From positions 129,740 to 193,739 of the forward strand of contig JBIQLW010000002.1 in assembly GCA_044463945.1 (NCBI GenBank): a stretch of DNA of 64,000 bases. The letters are read 5' to 3'. This DNA comes from 62-47 sp044463945 (lineage in GTDB: Bacteria > Pseudomonadota > Alphaproteobacteria > Rhizobiales > Xanthobacteraceae). Below are positions 22,639 through 31,644 of this stretch, one piece after another. The notes beneath the pieces were generated by a model. That model was not told where the DNA came from. It saw only the letters and a list, made by a program, of their open reading frames with translations, and made no database searches. The translations under genes were made by a program, and so were the position numbers. Each line of letters starts with the position of its first letter. The first letter of the stretch is position 1.

Positions 22639-23154
22639 TCACAGCGCAAGCGTCATGAAGGCGACGTCCGCGCCGTAGCTGCGCAGCTTGTCCGCCAGCG
22701 CCGGCGCGTCCACCGGGCGAAACCCGAAGCGCCGCCAGAAGCCGGCGGAGCCGTTCACCGCCACCAACGACATCGTCGGCAGCTTCTCGGCGCGGGCCCG
22801 CTGCGCCAGCCGCGCGACAATGTCCGTCGCCGCGCCACGTCCCCTCAACGCCGGAAGCAAGGCGACATCGTGCAGATAGAAAGTATCCGGCGTTGGCGGC
22901 AACGCGCCGAGGCGGGCATTGAGGCGCGGCGGCGCGCCTGAACGCCACGGATGGCTGATGGCATAGCCCAGGAGGTCACCGCCGCCCGCGAACACCAGAC
23001 AACCCTCGGGGTAGAGCCGCAACCGCTCGTCGAACACCGCCGCGTCTTCGGGATAGGCGGGATGCACGACATCGGCGATGGCCGCGACGGCGGTCCTGTC
23101 GCCGGCGCGCATCGGCCGCCATTCCCCTTTGGCATCGTCCTGCAATTCAGGCAT
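22639..23154 (-). CDS. GNAT family N-acetyltransferase
   Basis: A ~171-residue acetyltransferase. The acetyl-CoA site is LLPALRGRGAATDIVARLAQRA, preceded by the strand YLHDVAL and followed by the NGSAGFWRRFGF helix-strand typical of GNAT. The start is uncertain: Met at 23154 (MPELQDD) was taken; 23112 and 23214 are possible, and the last would overlap the divergent SDR gene. The substrate cannot be told. It converges with purF, whose stop is 4 bases away. Confidence 0.75.
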   Translation of the reverse strand: MPELQDDAKGEWRPMRAGDRTAVAAIADVVHPAYPEDAAVFDERLRLYPEGCLVFAGGGDLLGYAISHPWRSGAPPRLNARLGALPPTPDTFYLHDVALLPALRGRGAATDIVARLAQRARAEKLPTMSLVAVNGSAGFWRRFGFRPVDAPALADKLRSYGADVAFMTLAL

Positions 23155-23207
23155 AACCTCGCCGACCGCCCGTTCCCTGCCTCCTCCTAGCACGAAGCGC
23201 CTCGCCC

Positions 23208-23963
23208 ATGACAAAGCCCCTCGACTCCCGGATCGCTCTCGTCACCGGCGCCTCGCGCGGCATCGGCCAAGCGACCGCGCGGGCGCTGGCGCGGGCTGGC
23301 GCGCATGTCGTCGCGGTCGCCCGCACCCAGGGCGGGCTTGAGGAACTCGACGACGCGATCCGCGCCGAGGGCGGCAGTGCGACGCTGGTGCCGCTTAACA
23401 TGACCGACTCCGACGGCATCGCCCGGCTCGGCGCGGCGCTGCACGAACGCCACGGCAAGCTCGACATTCTGGTCGGGAACGCCGGCATTGCCGGGCCGTC
23501 GTCACCGCTCGGCCACATCGATCTTAAAGCCTGGACCGACGTGATCGCCGTCAACGTCACCGCGAATTTCCAGTTGATCCGCTGCATGGAGCCGCTGCTG
23601 CGCCAATCCGACGCCGGCCGCGCGGTGTTCCTCACCTCGGGCGTCGCCAGCAAGGCCAACGCCTATCTCGGCCCCTACGCCGCCTCCAAGGCCGCGCTGG
23701 ATACCCTGGTGCGGGTATGGGCGGCCGAGACGGCGATCACGCCGATCCGCGTCAACCTGTTCAGTCCGGGTCCGATCCGCACCCGGATGCGCGCGCAGGT
23801 GTTTCCCGGCGAGGATCCGATGACGCTGGATACCCCCGAGCAGGTCGCCGAATACATCGTGCCGATGTGCGCGCCGGACTGGACGCAGAGCGGCAAGCTC
23901 TATCACTACCCCTCGCGCGCGCTGATGGACTTCCGCGAGCCCCTCGTTCCGGCTTCCGCCTGA
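23208..23963 (+). CDS. Short-chain dehydrogenase/reductase
   Basis: A 251-residue SDR with TGASRGIGQATARAL (residues 13-27), VGNAGIAG in the place of NNAG, and the catalytic set Ser...YAASK (Tyr about 160). The C-terminus HYPSRALMDFREP differs from FabG. These features fit an alphaproteobacterial SDR near purF of unknown substrate. It is divergent from the acetyltransferase with almost no gap, so the promoters must lie within the start regions. Confidence 0.82.
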   Translation: MTKPLDSRIALVTGASRGIGQATARALARAGAHVVAVARTQGGLEELDDAIRAEGGSATLVPLNMTDSDGIARLGAALHERHGKLDILVGNAGIAGPSSPLGHIDLKAWTDVIAVNVTANFQLIRCMEPLLRQSDAGRAVFLTSGVASKANAYLGPYAASKAALDTLVRVWAAETAITPIRVNLFSPGPIRTRMRAQVFPGEDPMTLDTPEQVAEYIVPMCAPDWTQSGKLYHYPSRALMDFREPLVPASA

Positions 23964-24171
23964 ATCGGACCCCGCCTTGCGCTGCGGCCGATATCGCCGG
24001 CTCTTGCGTTTCCCGCATGGACGGCAGTTCCCGGTTGTGCTGTGATGTAGTGGCTTACCGCTGGCACCGACGCGCAAGACATCGGGCCATCACGGTCAAG
24101 CGACCGATCATCGAAATGCCGGGGCCAGGCCGCGCAAGACGGCCCACCCCGGAGGAAACCAAGGAGAGATC

Positions 24172-25398
24172 ATGCGGACATTCGTCACGCGATGCGGAGC
24201 CGTGGCCATCATGCTGGCCGGCTTCGGCGCAGCAACTTCAGCCCTCGCCCTCGACAAAACCGTCAAAATCGGCGTGCTCAACGACATGTCGAGCCTTTAC
24301 GCCGACATCGGCGGCCCCAACTCGGTTGTCGCCGCGAAAATGGCGGTCGAGGATTCCGGCCTGCTCGCCAAGGGCTGGAAGATCGACGTTATCGGCGGCG
24401 ACCACCAGAACAAGCCCGACGTCGGCGTCAACGTCGCGCGCCAGTGGATCGACGTCGACAAGGTCGACATGATTACCGACACGCCGAACTCCGGCGTCGC
24501 GCTCGCCGTCAGCAATCTGGTGCGCGAGAAGAACGTCGTCATGCTCAACTCGGGCGCGGCGACCGCCGACCTCACCGGGAAAGCCTGCTCGCCGAACACG
24601 CTGTCGTTCACCTACGATACCTACATGCTGGCCAACGGCACCGGCAAGGCGCTGACCAAGGCCGGCGGCGATACCTGGTTCTTCCTGACCTCGGACTACG
24701 CCTTCGGCCATGCGCTTGAGCGCGACACCTCGGCCGTCATCACCGCCAACGGCGGCAAGGTGCTCGGTGGCGTCAAGCATCCGATCAACACGGCCGACTT
24801 CTCGTCGTTCCTGTTGCAGGCGCAAGCCTCGAAAGCCAAGGTCATCGGCCTCGCCAATGCCGGTGGCGACACCACCAACGCCATCAAGCAGGCGGCGGAG
24901 TTCGGCATCGTCACGCACGGCCAGAAACTGGCCGCGCTGCTGCTGTTCATCAACGACGTGCATTCGCTCGGCCTGAAGACGGCCAACGGTCTGAACTTCA
25001 CCGAATCTTTCTACTGGGATTTGAACGACAAGACTCGCGCATGGTCGAAACGCTTCGCCGAAAGGGCCTCGAAGAACGCGCGCCCGTCGATGAACCAGGC
25101 CGGCGTCTATGCTGCTGTCCGGCACTATCTCAAGGTGCTTGAGGCGATGGGCGGCAATCCGCATGACGGCGTCAAGGTGGTCGCCAAGATGAAGGAGACC
25201 GTGGTCGAGGACGACCTGTTCGGCAAGAGCGAAATCCGTGCCGACGGCCGCCGCTTCGTTCCCGCCTATCTGTTCGAGGTCAAGAAGCCGGAAGAATCCA
25301 AAGGCCCATGGGATTACTACAAGCTCATCGCCAAGCTCGATCCCAAGGACGTGGCGGTGCCGCTCGACCAGAATCCCTGCCCGCTGCTGAAGAAATAA
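24172..25398 (+). CDS. Branched-chain amino acid ABC transporter substrate-binding protein (orphan)
   Basis: A 408-residue periplasmic binding protein of the LivK/Peripla_BP_6 type with a signal peptide ending near TSALA. It starts after AAGGAGAG. It is clearly a paralog of the protein at 40208-41428: both share LDKT(V/I)KIG, GWKI, QASKAKVIGLANAG-like, KLAALL and the ending NPCPLLKK versus STCPLLKK. No permease or ATPase gene lies beside it, so it may serve the liv system at 38-43 kb or another permease. The ligand is unknown. Confidence 0.88.
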   Translation: MRTFVTRCGAVAIMLAGFGAATSALALDKTVKIGVLNDMSSLYADIGGPNSVVAAKMAVEDSGLLAKGWKIDVIGGDHQNKPDVGVNVARQWIDVDKVDMITDTPNSGVALAVSNLVREKNVVMLNSGAATADLTGKACSPNTLSFTYDTYMLANGTGKALTKAGGDTWFFLTSDYAFGHALERDTSAVITANGGKVLGGVKHPINTADFSSFLLQAQASKAKVIGLANAGGDTTNAIKQAAEFGIVTHGQKLAALLLFINDVHSLGLKTANGLNFTESFYWDLNDKTRAWSKRFAERASKNARPSMNQAGVYAAVRHYLKVLEAMGGNPHDGVKVVAKMKETVVEDDLFGKSEIRADGRRFVPAYLFEVKKPEESKGPWDYYKLIAKLDPKDVAVPLDQNPCPLLKK

Positions 25399-25426
25399 GC
25401 CGGCGAACGATCCATCGATATCATCG

Positions 25427-25456
25427 CGAGCGGCCCCGCGCGGGCCGCTCGTTCGT
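25427..25456. terminator. Bidirectional terminator between the orphan LivK and der
   Basis: A perfect 10-base inverted repeat (25427-25436 and 25442-25451, arm CGAGCGGCCC) with a 5-base loop sits between the two converging genes. The flanks are not U-rich, so it may act with Rho or as an mRNA 3' end. Confidence 0.6.
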
Positions 25457-26826
25457 CATGACGGACGCTTGCGCTTGTGGACGAACGGGTTGGCCTTTTC
25501 GCGCAGCGTGATGCGGATCGGCGTGCCGGGCAGATCGAACGTCTCGCGAATGCCGTTGACCAGATAGCGCAGATACGACTCCGGCACCGCGTCGGCGCGC
25601 GAGCAGAACAGCACGAAGCTCGGCGGCCGCGCCTTGGTCTGGGTGATGTAGTTGAGCTTCAGTCGCCGCCCCGACACCGCCGGCGGCGGATTGGAAGCGA
25701 TCGCCTGCTCGAACCAGCGGTTGAGCGCGCTGGTGGGAATGCGGCGATTCCACACGGCATAAGCGTTCTCGATCGCCGTCATCAGGCGGTCGATGCCCTC
25801 GCCCATCAATCCCGACACCGCGACGATCGGCACGCCTCTCACCTGCGGCAGCCAGTGATCGGCTTCCGCGCGCAGCGCCGCCACCTGATTGGCCTTTGCG
25901 CCCATCAGGTCCCACTTGTTGACCGCGATCACCAGCGCGCGGCCCTCGCGCTCGATCAGGTCGGCGATGCGCAGGTCCTGCTCCTCAAACTTGGTCTGTG
26001 CATCCAGCATCAGCACCACGACTTCGGCGAAGCGCACCGCGCGCAGCGCATCCGCCACCGACAGCTTTTCGAGCTTCTCCTCGATGCGCGAGCGGCGGCG
26101 CAGGCCCGCGGTATCGAACACGCGGAACGGCCGGCCCTTGAAGTCGATCTCGACCGAAATGGAATCGCGCGTGGTGCCGGCCTCGGGGCTGGTGAGCAGC
26201 CGCTCCTCGCCGAGCAGACGATTGATCATGGTCGATTTGCCGGCGTTGGGCCGGCCGACCATGGCGACGCGGATCGGGCGCGAGCCATCGTCCTCGTCGT
26301 CGGTGTGCGCTTCGTCATCGTCGCCGGCGTCATCCGGCATCACTGCGCGCAGCGCGTCGTAGAGTTCGCTCAAGCCCTCGCCGTGTTCAGCGGACACGCG
26401 GATCGGATCGCCGAGGCCGAGCGCGTAGGATTCCATCGCGCCGATATCGCCTTGCTTGCCTTCGCTCTTGTTGGCGAGAAGCACCACCGGCTTGCCGGCG
26501 CGGCGGGCGAGATCCGCGAACGTCCGGTCGGCCGGCGTCAAGCCGATCCGCGCATCGATGACGAACAACAGCGCATCGGCAGCACCGATCGCGGCCTCGG
26601 TCTGCTCCTGCATCCGCGCCGTCAGCGAGCCGCGCGGTCCTTGGTCGAGGCCGGCAGTGTCGATGACGGTGAACGACAGATCGCCGAGCCGCCCCTGCCC
26701 CTCGCGGCGGTCGCGAGTAACGCCGGGCTGGTCGTCGACCAGCGCCAGCTTCTGCCCGACCAGACGGTTGAACAGCGTCGATTTGCCGACATTGGGCCGG
26801 CCGATGATGGCGAATGTAAAAGACAT
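25456..26826 (-). CDS. der: Ribosome-associated GTPase Der (EngA)
   Basis: A 456-residue tandem GTPase for 50S subunit assembly. The first P-loop is GRPNVGKST (residues 9-17) with DTAGL downstream; the second is GRPNAGKST near residue 193 with RVFDTAGLRR and NKWDL. A KH-like C-terminal domain ends in VHKRKRPS. An acidic linker (DDAGDDDEAHTDDEDD) joins the two G domains. It is the last gene of a leftward group after a YfgM-like gene and a lipoprotein gene. Confidence 0.97.
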   Translation of the reverse strand: MSFTFAIIGRPNVGKSTLFNRLVGQKLALVDDQPGVTRDRREGQGRLGDLSFTVIDTAGLDQGPRGSLTARMQEQTEAAIGAADALLFVIDARIGLTPADRTFADLARRAGKPVVLLANKSEGKQGDIGAMESYALGLGDPIRVSAEHGEGLSELYDALRAVMPDDAGDDDEAHTDDEDDGSRPIRVAMVGRPNAGKSTMINRLLGEERLLTSPEAGTTRDSISVEIDFKGRPFRVFDTAGLRRRSRIEEKLEKLSVADALRAVRFAEVVVLMLDAQTKFEEQDLRIADLIEREGRALVIAVNKWDLMGAKANQVAALRAEADHWLPQVRGVPIVAVSGLMGEGIDRLMTAIENAYAVWNRRIPTSALNRWFEQAIASNPPPAVSGRRLKLNYITQTKARPPSFVLFCSRADAVPESYLRYLVNGIRETFDLPGTPIRITLREKANPFVHKRKRPS

Positions 26827-26878
26827 CGTCGTCCCGTTCGCCCACCGGCGAGGTTATGTCAATGCGCGGACGGACCGA

Positions 26879-26935
26879 GCATGATCTCCAAAAAGTGGTT
26901 ACCGGTTTTTGGAAAGGATCGTGCTCAAACAAAAG
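26879..26935. repeat. Palindromic intergenic repeat (GCATGATC type)
   Basis: An imperfect palindrome from GCATGATCTCC to GGATCGTGCTC with the inner pair AAAAAGTGGTTACCGGTTTTT. It resembles the elements at 1323 and 37011-37116 and elements common in Bradyrhizobium-group genomes. It lies between der and the lipoprotein gene. Confidence 0.6.
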
Positions 26936-26946
26936 CCGGAGCGTGA

Positions 26947-27501
26947 CTAGCGCTGGAAACTGCCGCTCGGCAACGGCGCCGGGAACGGATTGCTGGTCGC
27001 CGGCGCGGAAGGCGCAGGCGCCGCTTGCGGCTGCTGGGTGGACGCTGCGGGCTCGGAGTCGGGCGGCGGAACGGTGGTGCTGCGATGGCGGATGGTGCGC
27101 CGGGCCGGCTTCGGCGCGGCCGGCGTGGCGCCAGCCTCGCCATCGGGCGATGCGGTTTCGGGAGCCGCCGCCGGGGCTGCGGCGCGCGGACGGGCGGCGC
27201 GCGAACGTGACGACGAACGCCGCCTTTCAGGCGTTGCGGCGGGAGCCGGCGCGGCTTCAGGCGCCGCCCCCTGCTGCTGCATCTGCTCGCGTTCGACGTT
27301 GTCCTTGTAGAGCTCCCTCGGCACGCCCTGCTCAAGTCCGGGCACGCCTTCGGGGAACACCGGCTGACGCTCACCCGGCAGCTTCTTCTTGGAGTCGAAC
27401 ACGTCGAACATGTCGGTCGGATCGAAGGAGCCTGTGCTGCCGCAGCCGGCCAATGCGCCTGAGATCGAGATCAGGACGGCCACAGCGATCAGGCGTTGCA
27501 T
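26947..27501 (-). CDS. Putative lipoprotein, Pro/Ala-rich, at the bamB position
   Basis: A 184-residue lipoprotein. The signal and lipobox are GALAGC (Cys near residue 19 from the Met at 27501; an upstream Met at 27522 is possible). The first ~45 mature residues contain DMFDVFDSKKKLPGERQPVFPEGVPG. The rest is low complexity, rich in Ala/Pro/Glu/Arg. In related bacteria this slot between a YfgM-like gene and der often holds bamB. Alpha BamB proteins have an LPGER-like segment after the lipobox, but no beta-propeller repeats are present here. It may be an unrelated envelope lipoprotein or a much reduced relative. Confidence 0.6.
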   Translation of the reverse strand: MQRLIAVAVLISISGALAGCGSTGSFDPTDMFDVFDSKKKLPGERQPVFPEGVPGLEQGVPRELYKDNVEREQMQQQGAAPEAAPAPAATPERRRSSSRSRAARPRAAAPAAAPETASPDGEAGATPAAPKPARRTIRHRSTTVPPPDSEPAASTQQPQAAPAPSAPATSNPFPAPLPSGSFQR

Positions 27502-27555
27502 TCGGCGCGGGCGCGGTGCCATGGGCGGTTCTTCAACTCTCGCTGGTCGCTGACT

Positions 27556-28209
27556 TTAGCTTTTGGCGGCCGCAGGCAGCAACGCCTGCAACGCCTCGGC
27601 GCGCTGACGCAGGCTGGCCGGCGTCTCGCCGTCCTGGGCGATTTGATCGAGCCACTTGCGCGCCTCCGCGGCGTTGCCGTTACGCCACGCCGACAGCGCC
27701 AGCAGTTCGCGCGCGGTGTGCCGATAGATGCTTCCCGCCTGCGCCGACGCTTCCAGCCGCTTTACCATGTCGTCGTAGCTGTCGCTATCGACCAGCAGTG
27801 CGGCCGCGCGCACGGTGGCGAGACTGCGTTCGCTGGCGCCGACACTGGCGTCGGCGGCGATGTCGTCAAACAGTTTCACCGCGGCCTTGGGATCGCGCGA
27901 CGAGGCTTCGGCCGCCGCGCGCAGCCGCGCCAGCGTGCGATAGCCGGCGGGCGCGTCAGCGGCGAGCGCGTTGAACGCGGCTTCGGCCTCGGCGTGCTTG
28001 TTATCATCTGACAAAGTAACTGCGGCTTCGAAGGCGGCGCTGGCCTTGTAGGCGTTCTGGGTGGCGATGTATTCGTAGGCGCGCCAGCAGGCGACGGCGA
28101 CGACGATGAGGATCGCCGCGCCGACGATGTAGACGGAGTACTTCTCCCAGAGCTTCTTGAGCTGCTCCTTGCGCAGCTCGTCGTCTATTTCGTTAAATAT
28201 TTCAGACAC
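27556..28209 (-). CDS. YfgM-like membrane-anchored tetratricopeptide protein
   Basis: A 217-residue protein with a short N-terminal cytoplasmic part (MSEIFNEIDDELRKEQLKKL), one membrane segment (about residues 27-45), then a helical TPR-like region of ~160 residues. The order and the start fit the YfgM/DUF2133 family, which in E. coli binds the SecYEG translocon and periplasmic chaperones. It is upstream of the lipoprotein gene and der on the same strand, as in many proteobacteria. Confidence 0.82.
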   Translation of the reverse strand: MSEIFNEIDDELRKEQLKKLWEKYSVYIVGAAILIVVAVACWRAYEYIATQNAYKASAAFEAAVTLSDDNKHAEAEAAFNALAADAPAGYRTLARLRAAAEASSRDPKAAVKLFDDIAADASVGASERSLATVRAAALLVDSDSYDDMVKRLEASAQAGSIYRHTARELLALSAWRNGNAAEARKWLDQIAQDGETPASLRQRAEALQALLPAAAKS

Positions 28210-28399
28210 TTATAACCCCACATCGGCGCAGCCGCACAAAGCCTCGAGGCGGCGCGCCGGACCATTCCCGCCGAGCACGCGATACCCTAGCGATATGGCG
28301 GCGGCAAGGCAAAGTTACCGTCGCCGCGGCCGGTGGAACCGGGAAAGTCACCCGCGGGAGTCTTGCGGCAAACCGGTGACGATTCCGTGGCGGCCGCGA

Positions 28400-29248
28400 T
28401 CAGCTTTTCGGCTTGAGGCCGTAGACGTTTTCCGGTCCCGGGAAGGCGCGGGAGCGGACATCCCGGGCGTAGCCCTGGATGGCCTCCTCGATCATCGGGC
28501 CGAGCTGGCCGTAGCGGCGGACGAACTTCGGCACCCACTCCGACAGGCCCAGCATATCTTCCAGCACCAGCACCTGACCGTCGCAGGCGGCGCTGGCGCC
28601 GATGCCGATGGTGGGAATGTCGATGGTCTCGGTGATGCGGCGGGCGAGCGGCTCGGCCACCGCCTCGATCACCACCGAGAACGCGCCGGCCTCAGCCACC
28701 GCGCGGGCGTCGTTCTGGATCGGTCCGACGACATTCTCGCCGCGCGCGATCGCCTCCGCCTCCTCGCGCCCCTGCGAGCGGAACGAGCCGAGCGCATTGA
28801 TCGACTGCGGCGTCAGCCCGACATGGGCCATCACCGGAATGCCGCGCTCGGTGAGGAAGGCAATCGTTTCCGCCATGCGCGCGCCGCCTTCGAGCTTGAC
28901 CGCGCCGCAATGCGTCTCTTTCAGAATCCGCGCGGCGGAATGAAACGCCTGCTCTTTCGACGCCTCGTAGCTGCCGAACGGCAGATCGACCACCACCAGC
29001 GACTGCTTCGAGCCGCGCATCACCGCGTGGCCTTGCAGGATCATCATCTCCAGCGTCACCGGCAGCGTCGTCTCGAAACCGTGCATGACGTTGCCGAGCG
29101 AGTCCCCGACCAGGATGACGTCGCAATAGCGATCGACCAGCGCGGCGGTGTGGGCGTGATACGAGGTCAGCATCACAATCGGCTCGCCGTTCTTGCGCGC
29201 GCGGATATCGGCCGACGTCTTGCGCCGGATGGTCGATTGTATGGACAT
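28400..29248 (-). CDS. panB: 3-methyl-2-oxobutanoate hydroxymethyltransferase
   Basis: A 282-residue enzyme that makes ketopantoate from alpha-ketoisovalerate and methylene-THF for CoA synthesis. MSIQSTIRRKTSADIRARKNGEPIVMLTSY gives the start. Conserved motifs are VGDSLGNVMHGFETTLPVTLEMM (metal-binding Asp region), GAVKLEGGARMAETIAFL and GIPVMAHVGLTPQS. The end is ENVYGLKPKS. panC and panE are not in the window. Confidence 0.95.
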   Translation of the reverse strand: MSIQSTIRRKTSADIRARKNGEPIVMLTSYHAHTAALVDRYCDVILVGDSLGNVMHGFETTLPVTLEMMILQGHAVMRGSKQSLVVVDLPFGSYEASKEQAFHSAARILKETHCGAVKLEGGARMAETIAFLTERGIPVMAHVGLTPQSINALGSFRSQGREEAEAIARGENVVGPIQNDARAVAEAGAFSVVIEAVAEPLARRITETIDIPTIGIGASAACDGQVLVLEDMLGLSEWVPKFVRRYGQLGPMIEEAIQGYARDVRSRAFPGPENVYGLKPKS

Positions 29249-29589
29249 CCCAAACTCCGATGACAGGAGGACCGACGATGACGGTGGCGAGCGCCACCGC
29301 GCAACAGGAGAGGCGCCGGACGGACGGCAGTCCGCCTCGTCGCGCCCCTGAACCGCAATATCGGGGCGCAGAGGTATCATTTTTTGCGAAGGGTGAGCAA
29401 GGGAGCGGGATGCCTGCAAGACCCGGGCCGCGGCCGCGATATTCCGTCGCGCGGCCGCGCAGGCCGCGTCCGCGCCACCCCCACTTCCGCGCCGGCCCGC
29501 GGCAGCCTATTTGAGCCGCCGCCGGATCGTTGCAATATCCCCCAACGCGCCACCTCAACCCCATCCGCGCCTGACGCAAACACGGAGAC
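29249..29589. other. Divergent gap between panB and the cysteine synthase
   Basis: A 341-base intergenic region that should contain promoters for both genes. It has short GC-rich palindromes (for example the CGCGGCCGCGATATTCCGTCGCGCGGCCGCG region near 29430-29460, arms shorter than 20). No gene is supported. Confidence 0.4.
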
Positions 29590-30681
29590 ATGGACATGAC
29601 CGGGACGCCAGCAACACGGACCACCGACGGCCGCGGCCGGCTATTCGACAGCGTGCTCGACACCATCGGCGACACGCCGGTGATCCGCATCAACAACCTC
29701 GGCGTGACCGGCGTGACGATCTACGTCAAGGCAGAGTTCTTCAATCCCGCCTCGTCGGTGAAAGACCGGCTGGCGATCGGCATCATCGAGGCGGCCGAAC
29801 GCTCGGGCGCGCTCAAGCCGGGCCAGACCGTTGTCGAGGCCACCAGCGGCAACACCGGCATCGGGCTTGCGATGGTGTGCGCGCAAAAGGGTTATCCGCT
29901 GGTGGTGACCATGGCGGAGACGTTCTCCATCGAGCGCCGCCGCCTGATGCGGATGCTCGGCGCCAAGGTCGTGCTGACCCCGCGCGCGCAAAAAGGCTTC
30001 GGCATGTATCAGAAGGCCGTGGAGCTTGCCGAGAAGCACGGCTGGTTCCTGGCGCACCAGTTCGAGAACGAAGCCAACGCGGCGATTCACGAAGCCACCA
30101 CCGGCCGCGAGATCGCCAACGATTTCGCCGGCCGCCGGCTCGACTACTTCGTCACCGGCTACGGCACCGGCGGCACGGTGGTCGGCGTGTCGCGCGTGCT
30201 GCGCAAGGAGCGGCCGGAGACCAAGATCATCCTCAGCGAGCCGGCCAACGCGCAGCTCGTCGGCAGCGGCGAGGCGCAGCAGCGCACCGCCGACGGCGCG
30301 CCGGCGGGCAGCCACCCCGCCTTCGAGCCGCACCCGATCCAGGGCTGGACACCGGACTTCATCCCGCTGGTGTTGCAGGAGGCGATCGATCGCCACACCT
30401 ACGACCAGGTGATCCCGATCGCCGGGCCGAAGGCCATCGAATGGGCCAAGGCGCTGGCGCAGCGCGAAGGCATCTTCACCGGCATTTCCGGCGGCGCGAC
30501 CTTCGGCGTGGCGCGGCAGGTCGCGGAGCAGGCGCCCGCCGGCTCGGTGATCCTCTGCATGTTGCCGGACACCGGCGAGCGTTATCTCTCGACCCCGCTG
30601 TTCGAAACCATTCCCGCCGACATGAACGAGGAGGAACTCACGCTGTCGCGCTCGACGCCGGGCTATCAGATGGAAGGGTGA
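29590..30681 (+). CDS. cysK: Cysteine synthase A (O-acetylserine sulfhydrylase) family
   Basis: A 363-residue PLP enzyme expected to form cysteine from O-acetylserine and sulfide. The PLP lysine is Lys58 in NPASSVKDR. The substrate loop is EATSGNTGIGLA, the phosphate-binding loop is GYGTGGTVVGVSRVL, and GISGGATFGVA carries the C-terminal serine site. The length is ~40 residues over a minimal CysK, with a short N-terminal extension and an acidic C-terminal tail. I cannot exclude a CBS-type or CysM-like paralog. Confidence 0.85.
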   Translation: MDMTGTPATRTTDGRGRLFDSVLDTIGDTPVIRINNLGVTGVTIYVKAEFFNPASSVKDRLAIGIIEAAERSGALKPGQTVVEATSGNTGIGLAMVCAQKGYPLVVTMAETFSIERRRLMRMLGAKVVLTPRAQKGFGMYQKAVELAEKHGWFLAHQFENEANAAIHEATTGREIANDFAGRRLDYFVTGYGTGGTVVGVSRVLRKERPETKIILSEPANAQLVGSGEAQQRTADGAPAGSHPAFEPHPIQGWTPDFIPLVLQEAIDRHTYDQVIPIAGPKAIEWAKALAQREGIFTGISGGATFGVARQVAEQAPAGSVILCMLPDTGERYLSTPLFETIPADMNEEELTLSRSTPGYQMEG

Positions 30682-30728
30682 GAGTCTGAGCGAAAGTTAT
30701 TTTCCGAACAGACGCGCAATCCGAAAAT

Positions 30729-30854
30729 CGTCGTCCCCGCGCAGGCGGGGACCCATAATCCCTAGCCTCGGTTGTGGTCGCGGGTGCGGGCGACAAACGT
30801 TTTCCGCATCACTAACGCTGCGGCGTATGGGTCCCCGCCTGCGCGGGGACGACG
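30729..30854. repeat. Palindromic repeat, GTCCCCGC family (full copy)
   Basis: It has matching ends CGTCGTCCCCGCGCAGGCGG and a reverse-complement end (GGGTCCCCGCCTGCGCGGGGACGACG, under 30 bases). These enclose a ~70-base centre and make a long stem-loop between two genes. Half of the same sequence recurs at 32250-32276. This repeat type is widespread between genes in the Bradyrhizobium group. Confidence 0.7.
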
Positions 30855-30872
30855 CCTTTTGTGTTGCGGGTT

Positions 30873-31457
30873 CTAAGCCCCGATCACCGGCACGCCGATG
30901 ACATACGGGTGGAATAGCAGCGCCAGCGCCAGATAGGCGACGACGCCGAGCACTACGGCGATGATATCATTCCTGAGGCCGCCGACCGGGATCGGCGGCG
31001 CGCCGGGATCAGCGCGGCGCTTGAGCGAGATGCGGTCGTAGACCGCCCATGCGAGGAACGAACCGAACAGGATGATGCCGCCGAGATCGCCGTTGGCGAT
31101 GAGATGCAGCAGCGCCCACAGCTTGACGCCGGCCAGCATCGGATGCTTCAGCGTCGTGTAGGTGCGGCCGCGGACATAGGACGCCACCACCAGGATGACG
31201 GCGAACGGCATCAGCGCCAGCGCGACGTGGCGCATCGCGACCGGCGGATACCAGACGTCGATCCACTCGGTGGCGCGATAGCGCGCAAAGCCCCAGACGA
31301 TCAGCGCCAGCCCCAGTGCCGACAACAGCGAATAGCCGATCTTGTAGGCGGCCTCGCCGCGCGCGGCGATCAACCGCGCCCGCAGGTCGCGCCGCGTCGT
31401 CACCAGATGGGTGCCGAGAAACAGCACGAGGCCGACGATCATGACTGCAAGTCCCAT
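30873..31457 (-). CDS. nnrU: NnrU family membrane protein
   Basis: A 194-residue polytopic membrane protein with five to six hydrophobic segments. The family pattern is LFLGTHLVTTRRDLRARL, LKHPMLAGVKLWALLHLIANGD and SFLAWAVYDRISLKRR. MGLAVMIVGLVLFLGTH gives the start. NnrU was found in nitric oxide/nitrite reductase clusters and is related to methyltransferase-like membrane proteins (isoprenylcysteine methyltransferase relatives). No denitrification gene is nearby here. Confidence 0.82.
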   Translation of the reverse strand: MGLAVMIVGLVLFLGTHLVTTRRDLRARLIAARGEAAYKIGYSLLSALGLALIVWGFARYRATEWIDVWYPPVAMRHVALALMPFAVILVVASYVRGRTYTTLKHPMLAGVKLWALLHLIANGDLGGIILFGSFLAWAVYDRISLKRRADPGAPPIPVGGLRNDIIAVVLGVVAYLALALLFHPYVIGVPVIGA

Positions 31458-31644
31458 CGCGCTTGCCCTGCCGAACTGTTGCGAGGTCGAAAATCGCCCT
31501 ACCACCTTTCCGAGGCCGCGCGCAACGCCGCAAAGCGCGCGCGGGCGGCAAGGCTGCGCGGAGCGCTTGACCCCGGCCGCCGATCCGGTGACGATCGCAC
31601 CGCTGCCGGCGCGCGGCGGCGCAACTCCATGCCGGGGGGCCGAC

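Noticed and set aside
30729..30854. CRISPR-like repeat arrangement
   Set aside because: Only inverted arms with one centre are present, with no regular direct repeats and spacers.
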